Positions 43,570 to 51,877 of a stretch of DNA of 64,000 nucleotides are shown here, piece after piece (position 1 is the stretch's first letter; each line of letters begins with the position of its first letter). The notes beneath the pieces are model-generated. The model saw only the letters and a program-made list of their open reading frames with translations, was not told where the DNA came from and did not search any database. A program made the position numbers and the translations under genes. Origin of the DNA: Vibrio rumoiensis (GTDB lineage Bacteria; Pseudomonadota; Gammaproteobacteria; Enterobacterales; Vibrionaceae). The stretch spans positions 992,001-1,056,000 of the forward strand of contig NZ_AP018685.1 of the NCBI RefSeq assembly GCF_002218045.2. The letters are read 5' to 3'.

Positions 43570-45696
43570 ATGAGTTATTTAGCGTTAGCAAGAAAATGGC
43601 GACCAACTAAGTTTGAAAATGTGGTTGGTCAAGATCACGTAATTACCGCTTTAGAGAATGCTTTAAAGCAGAATCGTTTGCATCACGCCTATTTATTCAG
43701 CGGAACTCGTGGGGTCGGTAAAACATCTATTGGCCGGCTGTTTGCTAAGGGGCTTAATTGCGAAACTGGGATTACGGACAATCCATGTGGTGTGTGTGAT
43801 AGTTGTATTGAAATCGATCAAGGTCGTTATGTCGATTTATTAGAAATTGATGCTGCTTCGCGTACTAAGGTCGAAGATACACGAGAACTGTTAGATAACG
43901 TGCAATATAAGCCAGCACGTGGTCGCTTTAAAGTATATCTTATCGATGAAGTACACATGCTATCGCGACACAGTTTTAATGCCTTATTAAAAACACTGGA
44001 AGAGCCGCCAGAGTACGTCAAGTTCTTATTGGCAACGACGGATCCACAGAAATTACCAGTGACGATTCTTTCGCGTTGTCTTCAATTTCATCTTAAACCT
44101 ATCAACTCCGATCAAATTCATGAGCAATTGGATTTTGTGCTTGGTGAAGAAAAAATCACCTCTGAACCACGAGCGTTAAGTCTGATTTCCCATGCTGCCG
44201 ATGGAAGTATGCGAGATGCACTAAGCTTGTCTGACCAAGCAATTGCGCTAGGTAATGGGCATATTGATAGTGCGACAGTGTCGAATATGTTAGGTACTTT
44301 AGATACCGAACAAGCTATCTATTTGCTAGAGGCGATCAGCAGTAAACAACCGCAAACCGCAATGAGTTGTCTTGAGCAGTTAGCTGCTAATGGTATTGAC
44401 TGGGATGGTTTATTCAAAGAATTAAGCAGTCAACTTCATCGAATCGCGATGTATCAAGCGCTGCCAGCTAGTTTAAATAAAGAGCAACCTGATGCGGAAA
44501 GAGTTGAGCTCTTAAGTCAATCTCTAACACCACAAGATGTGCAGCTTTATTACCAAATGACGCTAAAAGGTCGTCAGGATTTATCATTATCTCCGAGCGA
44601 GAAAATGGCAGCAGAAATGCTAGTGTTGAGAATGCTGGCCTTTAGACCGGCGCAAGCGGTATCTGGCAATACGATTGTCTCTCCAGCAGCGCAAACGAAA
44701 AGTATTCCGGTGGTTGAATCGGCACCGAGAAGAGCAGAGCCTAAGCCTTCCTCTTCACAACAAGCATCGATTCCACCGGCACAATATCAAGCAAGGTCTT
44801 CAAGCTCTGCGTCTCCTGTACCTGTAGCCAATCATATGGGTAATACGGACCATAGCGCTGCGAGTCATCCATCGGTTGAAAACCCAACCTATCAGCAGTC
44901 TGAGCCACAACAAGCGAACCAAGCATCACAACCGCAGTCAGCCTCTCCTCTAACGGGGTTAAGGCACCAGCTGCGCAGTAAACGCGAGAATTTACGTACG
45001 ACGCCAGTGGTTGGGAACGATCCAACAAAAAAGACTGAAGCGACGTCTGCTAAACCAGTAAAAACATCGGTACTTGACCGTATAGCAAGTAAGCATACGG
45101 CAGCCGCAGTTGAAGCTGTGCAGGGGTCGCCAATCTCAGCTAATGGCACACCTATCTCTGGAGCCGCTAAATCAGAAGATCCCAATGAGCCTTATCAGTG
45201 GAAGCCGACTCAGCCGCAATTGCATCAGCAAGAAAGCCAAGAGTTAACGCCTACTCAAATTAAGAAAGCGTTAGAGCATATTAAAACGCCTGAAATGGCA
45301 GAAAAGCTATTACGAGAAAGTATTGAACAAAGTGAATGGGCGGCCGTGATTGAGCAACTAGATACCGCCAAGCTTGTTCAACAATTAGCACTAAACTCGA
45401 CTTACAGTAAAAATGAACACGTCATCACATTAGGATTACGTGCAGAGCAAGCTCATTTGAATACACCAAAAGCACAAGAAGAATTGACCGATGTTTTATC
45501 TCAGCATTTTCAGCAGAGTTGTGAATTGGTTATTCAAATTAATGAAGATGGTATGACGCCATTGGAGCTCAGAGAAAAACTGTATCAGGAAAAATTGAAG
45601 CAAGCGTTCGAAAACTTAGATTCAGATCCTAACATCCAATTTTTGCAAAAGCGTTTTGCTGCAGAAATAGATAAAGATAGCGTACGGCCGATCTAA
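43570..45696 (+). CDS. dnaX: DNA polymerase III subunit tau (and gamma by frameshift) DnaX
   Basis: Clamp-loader subunit, 708 residues as tau. AAA+ domain with the P-loop GTRGVGKTS, four zinc-binding Cys (NCETGITDNPCGVCDSC), Walker B region LIDEVHMLS and sensor SRC; then a Pro/Gln/Ser-rich linker and the tau-specific C-terminal domains. The start ATG 43570 gives MSYLALARKWRP, the normal family start; GGAAG lies upstream. The linker contains an E. coli-type slippery heptamer A AAA AAG at 45027-45033, expected to give a shorter gamma protein of 489 residues. ybaB and recR follow. Confidence 0.95.
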   Translation: MSYLALARKWRPTKFENVVGQDHVITALENALKQNRLHHAYLFSGTRGVGKTSIGRLFAKGLNCETGITDNPCGVCDSCIEIDQGRYVDLLEIDAASRTKVEDTRELLDNVQYKPARGRFKVYLIDEVHMLSRHSFNALLKTLEEPPEYVKFLLATTDPQKLPVTILSRCLQFHLKPINSDQIHEQLDFVLGEEKITSEPRALSLISHAADGSMRDALSLSDQAIALGNGHIDSATVSNMLGTLDTEQAIYLLEAISSKQPQTAMSCLEQLAANGIDWDGLFKELSSQLHRIAMYQALPASLNKEQPDAERVELLSQSLTPQDVQLYYQMTLKGRQDLSLSPSEKMAAEMLVLRMLAFRPAQAVSGNTIVSPAAQTKSIPVVESAPRRAEPKPSSSQQASIPPAQYQARSSSSASPVPVANHMGNTDHSAASHPSVENPTYQQSEPQQANQASQPQSASPLTGLRHQLRSKRENLRTTPVVGNDPTKKTEATSAKPVKTSVLDRIASKHTAAAVEAVQGSPISANGTPISGAAKSEDPNEPYQWKPTQPQLHQQESQELTPTQIKKALEHIKTPEMAEKLLRESIEQSEWAAVIEQLDTAKLVQQLALNSTYSKNEHVITLGLRAEQAHLNTPKAQEELTDVLSQHFQQSCELVIQINEDGMTPLELREKLYQEKLKQAFENLDSDPNIQFLQKRFAAEIDKDSVRPI
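45013..45038 (+). promoter_or_regulatory. Programmed -1 frameshift signal in dnaX (gamma subunit)
   Basis: Slippery heptamer A AAA AAG (45027-45033) lies in the zero frame as acA-AAA-AAG. A GGGA (45013-45016) lies 10 bases upstream, like the stimulating Shine-Dalgarno in E. coli. After a -1 slip the ribosome reads GAC then TGA (45036-45038), so gamma ends one residue after the slip, as in E. coli where it reads GAG TGA. A strong downstream hairpin was not obvious. Confidence 0.8.
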
Positions 45697-45839
45697 CCGC
45701 TCTTATGGTTAAATGCTGTGCAACCAGTGAATTAAATACGCGATAGGGTAGTTTTACAGTTGAATTTCAATCCTATTGACCCAATAAACATTAGTAATGA
45801 CTTTAATCATTCTATTTAGATAACAAGCGAGAATTAAGC

Positions 45840-46169
45840 ATGTTTGGTAAAGGCGGAATGGGCAACATGATGAAGCAAGCCCAGCAAATGCAAGAGCGTA
45901 TGCAAAAGCTTCAAGAAGAAATTGCTAACATGGAAATCGTTGGTGAATCTGGTGCAGGTCTTGTAAAAGTGACTATCACTGGTAGCCATAGCGTTCGTCG
46001 TGTTGAAATCGATGAAAGTTTGATGGAAGACGATAAAGAAATGCTAGAAGATTTAATCGCGGCTGCATTTAATGATGCCGCTCGTCGTATTGAAGAAACG
46101 CAAAAAGAAAAAATGGCATCAGTGACTGGCGGTATGCAATTACCACCAGGCATGAAAATGCCATTTTAA
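45840..46169 (+). CDS. ybaB: Nucleoid-associated protein YbaB/EbfC
   Basis: DNA-binding dimer of 109 residues. N-terminal Met/Gln-rich start MFGKGGMGNMMKQAQQMQERM, coiled helices, and the central strand region VKVTITGSHSVRRVEIDESLM. Members bind DNA and can affect gene expression. It lies between dnaX and recR, as in most gammaproteobacteria, 22 bases ahead of recR; operon inferred. Confidence 0.95.
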   Translation: MFGKGGMGNMMKQAQQMQERMQKLQEEIANMEIVGESGAGLVKVTITGSHSVRRVEIDESLMEDDKEMLEDLIAAAFNDAARRIEETQKEKMASVTGGMQLPPGMKMPF

Positions 46170-46191
46170 TTGAACCAGTAGAGATTCATAC

Positions 46192-46791
46192 ATGCGTACA
46201 AGCAGTATGCTGGAACAATTGATGGAGGCCTTACGTTGTTTACCTGGGGTTGGCCCCAAGTCAGCACAGCGTATGGCCTTTCATTTATTGCAGCGTAATA
46301 GAAAAGGTGGTCTGCAATTAGCAGAAGCCTTATCTCAAGCGATGACAGAAATTGGGCATTGCGACCAATGTAGAACTTTTACAGAGCAAGACACTTGTCA
46401 TGTCTGTATCAACCCTAAGCGGCAAGCGAACGGGCAGATCTGCGTCGTGGAAACCCCTGCCGATATTGCTGCAATTGAAGCAACGGGACAGTATTCAGGT
46501 CGTTATTTTGTTCTGATGGGGCATTTATCACCACTTGATGGAATTGGACCAAGTGATATTGGTTTAGATTTGCTGGATTACCGATTAAGCAATGGTGATG
46601 TCGAAGAAGTGATTTTGGCCACGAACCCGACAGTAGAAGGCGAAGCCACTGCGCATTATATTGCTCAGCTATGTAAGGCTCATGGTGTTAATGCCAGCCG
46701 TATTGCGCATGGTGTGCCTATGGGCGGTGAACTAGAGTTGGTCGATGGCACCACGCTTTCTCACTCACTGCTTGGCCGACTAAAGTTATAG
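46192..46791 (+). CDS. recR: Recombination mediator RecR
   Basis: RecFOR pathway protein of 199 residues. Helix-hairpin-helix LRCLPGVGPKSAQRMAFHLL near the start, a C4 zinc motif (CDQCRTFTEQDTCHVC), and a Toprim domain (ICVVETPADIAAIE...YFVLMGHLSPLDGIGP). Loads RecA on single-stranded DNA with RecO. Last gene of the apt/dnaX cluster. Confidence 0.96.
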   Translation: MRTSSMLEQLMEALRCLPGVGPKSAQRMAFHLLQRNRKGGLQLAEALSQAMTEIGHCDQCRTFTEQDTCHVCINPKRQANGQICVVETPADIAAIEATGQYSGRYFVLMGHLSPLDGIGPSDIGLDLLDYRLSNGDVEEVILATNPTVEGEATAHYIAQLCKAHGVNASRIAHGVPMGGELELVDGTTLSHSLLGRLKL

Positions 46792-46850
46792 ATGAAATAT
46801 AATACTTAAACTCGAAGCTTGATTTTAATGTTGATGATCTCAATATTTTT

Positions 46851-46892
46851 CGAGTTTCGAGTTTCGAGTTTCGAGTTTCGAGTTTCGAGTTT
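46851..46892. repeat. Heptanucleotide tandem repeat CGAGTTT x6
   Basis: Six perfect copies of CGAGTTT, followed by one extra T, in the space between recR and the convergent YkgJ-type gene. An inverted relative CTCGAA lies near 46811. No coding role. CGAG-rich sequences also occur at 51737-51793 and 54031-54098. Confidence 0.95.
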
Positions 46893-46895
46893 TAC

Positions 46896-47144
46896 TTAAG
46901 TTATCTTTTCTAGATCTGCAATAATAAACAAGGCTTCTTGATCGGTTTTGCCACAAATGGCTTCTTCTGCTTTAAACGCATGACACACTTTTGGCCTTTC
47001 TGGCTGACCAAACAGCTTGCATAAATTATCTTCATTTAACTGTATGCATCGAATACCAGCCGGTTTCCCATTCGGCATTCCAGGAATTGGCGATGATATG
47101 CTAGGTGCAATGCAACAAGCACCACATCCAAGACGACACTCCAT
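46896..47144 (-). CDS. YkgJ family cysteine-cluster protein
   Basis: Small protein of 82 residues with the CxxxCxxCC cluster (MECRLGCGACC) and further Cys in GIRCIQLNEDNLCKLF and RPKVCHAF, the pattern of the YkgJ/zinc- or iron-chelating family. Metal binding is likely from the family; role unknown. It converges with recR and is divergent from another Cys-cluster gene (ycgN type). Confidence 0.82.
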   Translation of the reverse strand: MECRLGCGACCIAPSISSPIPGMPNGKPAGIRCIQLNEDNLCKLFGQPERPKVCHAFKAEEAICGKTDQEALFIIADLEKIT

Positions 47145-47283
47145 AAAACACTTCTCTGCAGTTCAAAAATTGGTCGCAGATAGTAGCAAAATACCCATAG
47201 AGAAAATAGCATAACTTGAATTTTGTCGATGATCAGCGTATAAAACGCAGCCTATATTCTATACAAGTTCAAGCAGGCATATT

Positions 47284-47724
47284 ATGACAACTCCATTTTG
47301 GCAAACTAAGTCACTCCAACAAATGACTGAGCAAGAGTGGGAGTCTCTTTGCGATGGTTGTGGTAAGTGTTGTTTGCATAAATTAATGGATGAAGATAGC
47401 GATGAAGTCTATTACACCAATGTGGCTTGTAGCTGGTTAAATAATAAGACTTGCGGTTGTAAAGATTACCCGAATCGTTTTGAATCTGGAGAAGAGTGTT
47501 TAAAACTGACTCGTGACAAAATTGATGAATTTAACTGGTTACCTGAAACCTGCTCTTACCGCCTACTGGCCGAAAATAAACCGCTGCCTGAGTGGCATCC
47601 TCTCATTACTGGCTCAAAATCAGCGATGCACGCTGCTGGTGAAAGTGTGCGTAACAAAGTCGTTTATGAGATTGATGTAGTCGACTGGGAAGACCACATT
47701 TTGAATCATCCAAATCGTAAATAA
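47284..47724 (+). CDS. ycgN: YcgN/UPF0260 family cysteine-cluster protein
   Basis: Protein of 146 residues of the UPF0260 family. The cluster CDGCGKCCLHKLMDE is followed by CSWLNNKTCGCKDYPNRF and a conserved tail ending in the VDWEDHILNHPNR stretch. Eight or more Cys suggest metal binding; function unknown. Gene order next to another Cys-cluster protein may be chance. Followed by a broken GGDEF fragment. Confidence 0.88.
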   Translation: MTTPFWQTKSLQQMTEQEWESLCDGCGKCCLHKLMDEDSDEVYYTNVACSWLNNKTCGCKDYPNRFESGEECLKLTRDKIDEFNWLPETCSYRLLAENKPLPEWHPLITGSKSAMHAAGESVRNKVVYEIDVVDWEDHILNHPNRK

Positions 47725-47751
47725 ATAAGATGCAATTTTATTAACTGGTAA

Positions 47752-47958
47752 ATATGTCAACATTTCTTGTATAAAGGTGAGCAATTACCGGTTAAATTCA
47801 GCCTTGGTTATGCGTTGTCACCGGAAGAAGCAACGGATCCAGAAACATTAATAAAATATGCAGATACCGCCATGTACCACTCTGAGCGAGAAGGTAAGCA
47901 GAAGGCGAAGTTCTGTGATGCTAGCATGCTGACGACAGAAGATCTTAAGAGCTTATAA
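47752..47958 (+). pseudogene. Remnant of a GGDEF (diguanylate cyclase) domain gene
   Basis: The 3' end of a gene for a GGDEF domain: the frame reads VKFSLGYALSPEEATDPETL and then IKYADTAMYHSEREGKQKAKF, which matches the last third of GGDEF domains (SIG-A, Li--AD-AMY-AK--G-N). The catalytic GG(D/E)EF part and everything before it are missing; a stop codon lies just upstream (47749-47751). No proper start or ribosome site. Most likely a deletion leftover, unable to make c-di-GMP. Confidence 0.75.
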
Positions 47959-47984
47959 TTTCTGTTGAATTTTTCTAATTACGA

Positions 47985-48016
47985 TACCCTAGCTTAATCC
48001 GCTGGGGGATTTTTTA
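47985..48016 (+). terminator. Probable terminator of the lost GGDEF gene
   Basis: TACCCTAGC (47985-47993) pairs with GCTGGGGG (48001-48008) imperfectly, followed by six T residues. It survives although most of the gene is gone; it overlaps the end of the convergent ChaN-like gene. Confidence 0.6.
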
Positions 48017-48982
48017 CTCGTTATTTGAACAGTTCGGTTCTTTTCTGTTTTTGAATAGTTGGGCGAACGCGATCCGTTGGTTTTCCGGTTTTATATATCT
48101 GATTGGTGGCGTAAGTACATGTAGCTGGTAATCATGACTGTCCGTGGTGATCGTTCCAACAGGGGTAACGATAATAATATTTAATGTTGGGTCGTTCTGC
48201 TTAATTTGCGCAGCTATGCCCAGCCCACCTTCGGTATGAAATTTACCTGCAATATGTACGATTTTTGCATTTGGGTGGGTATGTTTGTAGTTCACTATAC
48301 TTTCAGCCATGGTGGCATCCCAAGTGAGTTGAGAAGCATACATGTTTAGATGTTGGCTAGGCTCGCCATGGTGCATTGACGTCATAAACTTTTCTTTATA
48401 AGTGGAATCCCCTAAATCTATTTCACTCGCCACATAAGCTCTTTCTTCTGGTGGCAATACATCTAAATATTTCAATCCATCCTTAGCAATACAGCGCACG
48501 ATAGATTTAGGCGCATTCGCTGCGATGACATCCATGTCCGCATGCTTTGCCAATTCAACTAAAGGGCGATAGTCACTCTCATAATTTGGCCAAGCATTGC
48601 CTTGTGAGATAAGCGTTTGCTCTCCAATGCTTCTTTGTAAATAGTCATCAATGATCGATTGAGTATCACGGCTAAACTGTTCCATTGACAACGCAATAGG
48701 CTGAGTTGATTGAATGAGCAGCTTTAATACATCGGCTTGAAATCTATGTATGCCCGCGTGGGTATGCCACTCGCCAATTAAAATCACATCTGCTTGAGAG
48801 GTGTTTTTAATCCATTGAGATAATTGGATTTTCTGCCCTCTAGGGGTATAGAGTTGATAGTCGAAGAAAGTGATGATGTCATCTTGAGTATTTGGAGTAT
48901 CTGGTTTTGAGCTACATCCTGCGGTAAACAGCACCGTAGTTAGAAGGATAATAAGAGGTTTATTAAATGATTTGAATGACAT
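48014..48982 (-). CDS. ChaN-family (haem-binding uptake, Tiki-like) lipoprotein
   Basis: Lipoprotein of 322 residues with signal peptide ending in lipobox FTAGC. The ChaN-type domain shows VILIGEWHTHAGIHRFQ and later IVHIAGKFHTEGGLG, conserved His/Glu regions of this family; ChaN of Campylobacter binds haem, and the fold is shared with TraB/Tiki proteases. GGGAGA lies 6 bases before the ATG at 48982, so the longer frame (to 49033) is not used. It is divergent from endonuclease I. Confidence 0.85.
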   Translation of the reverse strand: MSFKSFNKPLIILLTTVLFTAGCSSKPDTPNTQDDIITFFDYQLYTPRGQKIQLSQWIKNTSQADVILIGEWHTHAGIHRFQADVLKLLIQSTQPIALSMEQFSRDTQSIIDDYLQRSIGEQTLISQGNAWPNYESDYRPLVELAKHADMDVIAANAPKSIVRCIAKDGLKYLDVLPPEERAYVASEIDLGDSTYKEKFMTSMHHGEPSQHLNMYASQLTWDATMAESIVNYKHTHPNAKIVHIAGKFHTEGGLGIAAQIKQNDPTLNIIIVTPVGTITTDSHDYQLHVLTPPIRYIKPENQRIAFAQLFKNRKEPNCSNNE

Positions 48983-49151
48983 GCTTATCTCCCATTGCAA
49001 TTTTATGTTAGCGGACAAACAGTTATACGACAATGTGAATGATAGCCATTTTCAATTTTGTTTGATTGATTATTGAGCAAATTAATAATAAATAGTATGA
49101 AAAAAGTATTAAAAGAAACGTAAAATAGGGACTTCAATAAGGAAGTCTCAA

Positions 49152-49898
49152 ATGAAAAAATGGTCATTAATTGCGTGCATGTGGTTTCCGCTTGTATTGT
49201 TTCCAAGCGGCGCATCAGCAAGTCAAAATACTCAGATAGATTCATTCTCAAAAGCAAAACGCTTACTAATGCAAAACGTTTATAATTCAACAGAAATGCG
49301 TAAAACGGTATATTGCAATGCTGCCTTTGATGATAAGAAGCAAGTAACCTTACCTGTGGGTTTTAATGATGCTTTATATACCTCTCGTGCAAAACGGGTG
49401 GAGTTTGAGCATATTGTGCCTGCGGAAAACTTTGGCCGTGCATTTAAAGAATGGAGAGATGGGGCACCGGTGTGTGTCAGTAGCAAAGGTAAGCCGTTTA
49501 AAGGGCGTAAATGCGCCGAAAAAGCGAACCATGACTACCGTTTAATGCAGGCGGATGGTTATAATTTGTTTGCTGCAATAGGCAGCGTTAACGCATATCG
49601 GTCAAACTATAATTTTCAAATGATGTCTGGAACGAAAAGTGATTTTGGTTCGTGTGATTTTCATGTGGAAGATAGAAAAGCACAACCACCGCAACAGGCA
49701 CGAGGCTTGATCGCTCGTACTTATCTATATTTTGATGCTACATATTCGCAGTTTCGCTTAAGTAAACAGCAGAAACAGTTATTCGTAGCTTGGGATAAAC
49801 AATATCCAGTGAGCCGATTTGAATGCCAGAAAGCGAAAATTGTTGAAAGCTATCAGCACAACGTTAATCCGATTTTAGCGGAACGCTGTGCAATGTAA
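49152..49898 (+). CDS. Endonuclease I, secreted or periplasmic DNase (EndA/Dns)
   Basis: Non-specific DNase of 248 residues with signal peptide (cleavage near ASAS). The beta-beta-alpha-metal active site is in VEFEHIVPAENFGRAF, and the NHDYRLMQADGYNLFAAIG region with the metal-binding Asn follows. Several Cys likely form disulfides. In V. cholerae Dns degrades environmental DNA and limits natural transformation; the same role is inferred. AAGGAAG lies before the ATG. Confidence 0.92.
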   Translation: MKKWSLIACMWFPLVLFPSGASASQNTQIDSFSKAKRLLMQNVYNSTEMRKTVYCNAAFDDKKQVTLPVGFNDALYTSRAKRVEFEHIVPAENFGRAFKEWRDGAPVCVSSKGKPFKGRKCAEKANHDYRLMQADGYNLFAAIGSVNAYRSNYNFQMMSGTKSDFGSCDFHVEDRKAQPPQQARGLIARTYLYFDATYSQFRLSKQQKQLFVAWDKQYPVSRFECQKAKIVESYQHNVNPILAERCAM

Positions 49899-49904
49899 TA
49901 ATCG

Positions 49905-50732
49905 TTAGTGGTTTTTGCTATAAACTCTAAGGATAAAGTCGGCCTCACAGCGAAATTGTGGGGCTTTTTTCAATTCAGTTTTCATTGCCTCTGATGCTTT
50001 CCAAGCAAACGGCGTCATTTGCAATAAATCCTCTGCTTGTTCGCCTGTCATGGCCATCTCGTAATGTAATTTTTGCTCTTCTAATAATGCAAAACCAGCG
50101 ATGTTTTCTGGTGTTTCATCGTGAAGCCTGACGTCTTGATAAACCAATTCACGCAGTTGAAACAAGTGGCGGGCAGCTGGTGTGACGGTGATGACAATTC
50201 CTTGAGCCGTCGTGGCACGTTGTAATTCAGCGTGATCGCAAGGCGCATAAATTCTCAGAATGGCATCAAGGCTGTTATCTGAAAATGGGAGGCGATGGCT
50301 GGAAGCAACACAAAATTGCATGCTGTCATTCGTGTATCGTTTTGCTGCATACCGAATTGCGACTTTAGAGATATCTAAGCCGTAGCAAATTGCATGTGGA
50401 TCTTGTTGCTTGAGCGCTTGAGCGATGTAGTGCGTGTAATAACCTTCACCGCAGCCAATATCGAGTAACTGATGCGACGTCTTTGCAAGGTATTGTTTAC
50501 ATAGGGTTGCAACGGCTTCTCGCATTGGGTGATATTGCTCAGACTCTAGAAAGCGGCGGCGCGCTTGCATCATTTCTGCATTATCACCAGGCTGCTTTGA
50601 GCGTTTATGTTGAACCGGCATGAGATTGACGTAACCTTCTTTCGCGCGATCAAATTGGTGATTATTTTCGCACTGAAACCCATATTGGTTATCGGCAAGG
50701 CTTTGATGGCAAAGAGGGCATTGGTAAGTCAT
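49905..50732 (-). CDS. rlmA: 23S rRNA (guanine(745)-N(1))-methyltransferase RlmA
   Basis: Methyltransferase of 275 residues acting on G745 of 23S rRNA. N-terminal zinc site Cys5, Cys8, Cys21, His25 (YQCPLCHQSL, CENNHQF) as in RlmA(I), linker RSKQPGDNAEMMQARRRFLE, then SAM-binding LLDIGCGEGYYTHYI. Ends 6 bases from the convergent endonuclease gene. Confidence 0.93.
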   Translation of the reverse strand: MTYQCPLCHQSLADNQYGFQCENNHQFDRAKEGYVNLMPVQHKRSKQPGDNAEMMQARRRFLESEQYHPMREAVATLCKQYLAKTSHQLLDIGCGEGYYTHYIAQALKQQDPHAICYGLDISKVAIRYAAKRYTNDSMQFCVASSHRLPFSDNSLDAILRIYAPCDHAELQRATTAQGIVITVTPAARHLFQLRELVYQDVRLHDETPENIAGFALLEEQKLHYEMAMTGEQAEDLLQMTPFAWKASEAMKTELKKAPQFRCEADFILRVYSKNH

Positions 50733-50823
50733 GTCATTTCTTATTCGTGAATGTGTTGCGATGATATAAGAGCTCGCAGCTTAAAAGCAAGTTGGCCTTT
50801 AAACTACGAGGAATCTTTCTGGA

Positions 50824-51705
50824 TTATTTCTGCGAAATAGTGGTGCTTAGTTGGTAATGTTCACCTGGTTGCAGCATGTGGCCACTGTCGAGTGTTTCTG
50901 CGTAAAGTGTTGACTCTACACAGACCATATTCATATACGCTTCATCTTTCATATCAACCATGCCTTGAGTGAGCTCCCACGGGTTCCAAATAACGGCGGC
51001 GGTGTCGCCTTTATTCTCAACACTAATACTACGTTGATTGTTTGGATCTGAGATTAAAATTTGTGTTGATGGATGCGTGTAGACACGGTCAACGCCTGCT
51101 GTGATGTTGAGTGTATCGCCACCTAAGCAAACTTTGCCACCTTGTAGTTTGTCGATGTAATGATCGCCCATCCCAGTAATTTGGGTATCTAAGATATTGG
51201 CGATGTTGAAGTAAGTATGTAAAGCACCAGAGAACTTCCATGTCTGCTCATCAATGTTTTTAATGTGCATAGTTACGGTTAATTGCTCTGAAACTTCAAT
51301 ATCTAAAAAGACTTCAAATTGATGAGGCCAGATCGCCAAGGTTTCTTGAGAAGGTTTTAGCTCAATTCGAATTATCACACCATCTTGATTCTCTCTATGT
51401 TCAACCAAAGACCATTCAGTAGTGCGGGCAAAACCATGACTAGGTTCAGAGGCTTTAGCAAACCATGGCCAGCAGACAGGAATACCACCACGTAATGGCG
51501 TTTTACCATCAAAAATCGCGCTCTCACTTGTCCAGATGAGATCTTGTCCGCCTTGAGGCTTAAAAGATATGACATGGCCACCAAATAATGAGATTGCTGC
51601 CTCAGCTTTCGGGTGCTGGATATGGACAATTTTAGCTTGGTCTTTTTGTACCACAGTAATGCAGTCTGATAGGGTGCTAATGATAGGTAAGTGGGTTAGG
51701 TTCAT
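50824..51705 (-). CDS. yeaD: D-hexose-6-phosphate epimerase (mutarotase) YeaD
   Basis: Aldose-1-epimerase-fold protein of 293 residues, acting on glucose-6-phosphate anomers. Signature GGIPVCWPWFAKASEPSHGFAR and ALHTYFNI with the catalytic His/Glu region. ATG 51705 is chosen (MNLTHLPIIS), with GAGGA about 8 bases upstream; the frame extends to 51813 without need. It is downstream of gapA in the same direction, with the gapA terminator between. Confidence 0.9.
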   Translation of the reverse strand: MNLTHLPIISTLSDCITVVQKDQAKIVHIQHPKAEAAISLFGGHVISFKPQGGQDLIWTSESAIFDGKTPLRGGIPVCWPWFAKASEPSHGFARTTEWSLVEHRENQDGVIIRIELKPSQETLAIWPHQFEVFLDIEVSEQLTVTMHIKNIDEQTWKFSGALHTYFNIANILDTQITGMGDHYIDKLQGGKVCLGGDTLNITAGVDRVYTHPSTQILISDPNNQRSISVENKGDTAAVIWNPWELTQGMVDMKDEAYMNMVCVESTLYAETLDSGHMLQPGEHYQLSTTISQK

Positions 51706-51736
51706 GAATCCGGTCCTCGTAACTAGGGTTTCGTTT

Positions 51737-51793
51737 CTCGAATAGGTAGTTAACACAGCTCGAGATACGAGCTTTCGATATTCCGAGCAACGT
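51737..51793. repeat. CTCG/CGAG-rich inverted repeat region upstream of yeaD
   Basis: AGCTCG (51757-51762) and CGAGCT (51768-51773) form a small hairpin, and further TTCTCG and CCGAGCAACG words flank it. The word CCGAGCAACG is shared with the hairpin at 54041-54098, so both probably belong to one repeat type. Confidence 0.45.
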
Positions 51794-51796
51794 AAA

Positions 51797-51828
51797 ATCA
51801 AAAAAGGCGACACAATGGCCGCCTTTTA
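51797..51828 (-). terminator. Terminator of gapA
   Basis: On the minus strand AAAAGGCG (51827-51820) pairs with CGCCTTTT (51809-51802) and is followed by a T-rich run. It ends gapA transcription ahead of yeaD. Confidence 0.78.
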
Positions 51829-51877
51829 TTAGCTTGTCTTCAAAAGAAGATCTTTCAAAGAAAGTCTATGCTAATGC

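Noticed and set aside
44741..45185. Minus-strand open frames inside dnaX
   Set aside because: They lie in the low-complexity Pro/Gln/Ser linker and overlap the confirmed dnaX frame.
46851..46892. CRISPR-like repeat array
   Set aside because: Repeat unit is 7 bases without spacers; no cas genes nearby.
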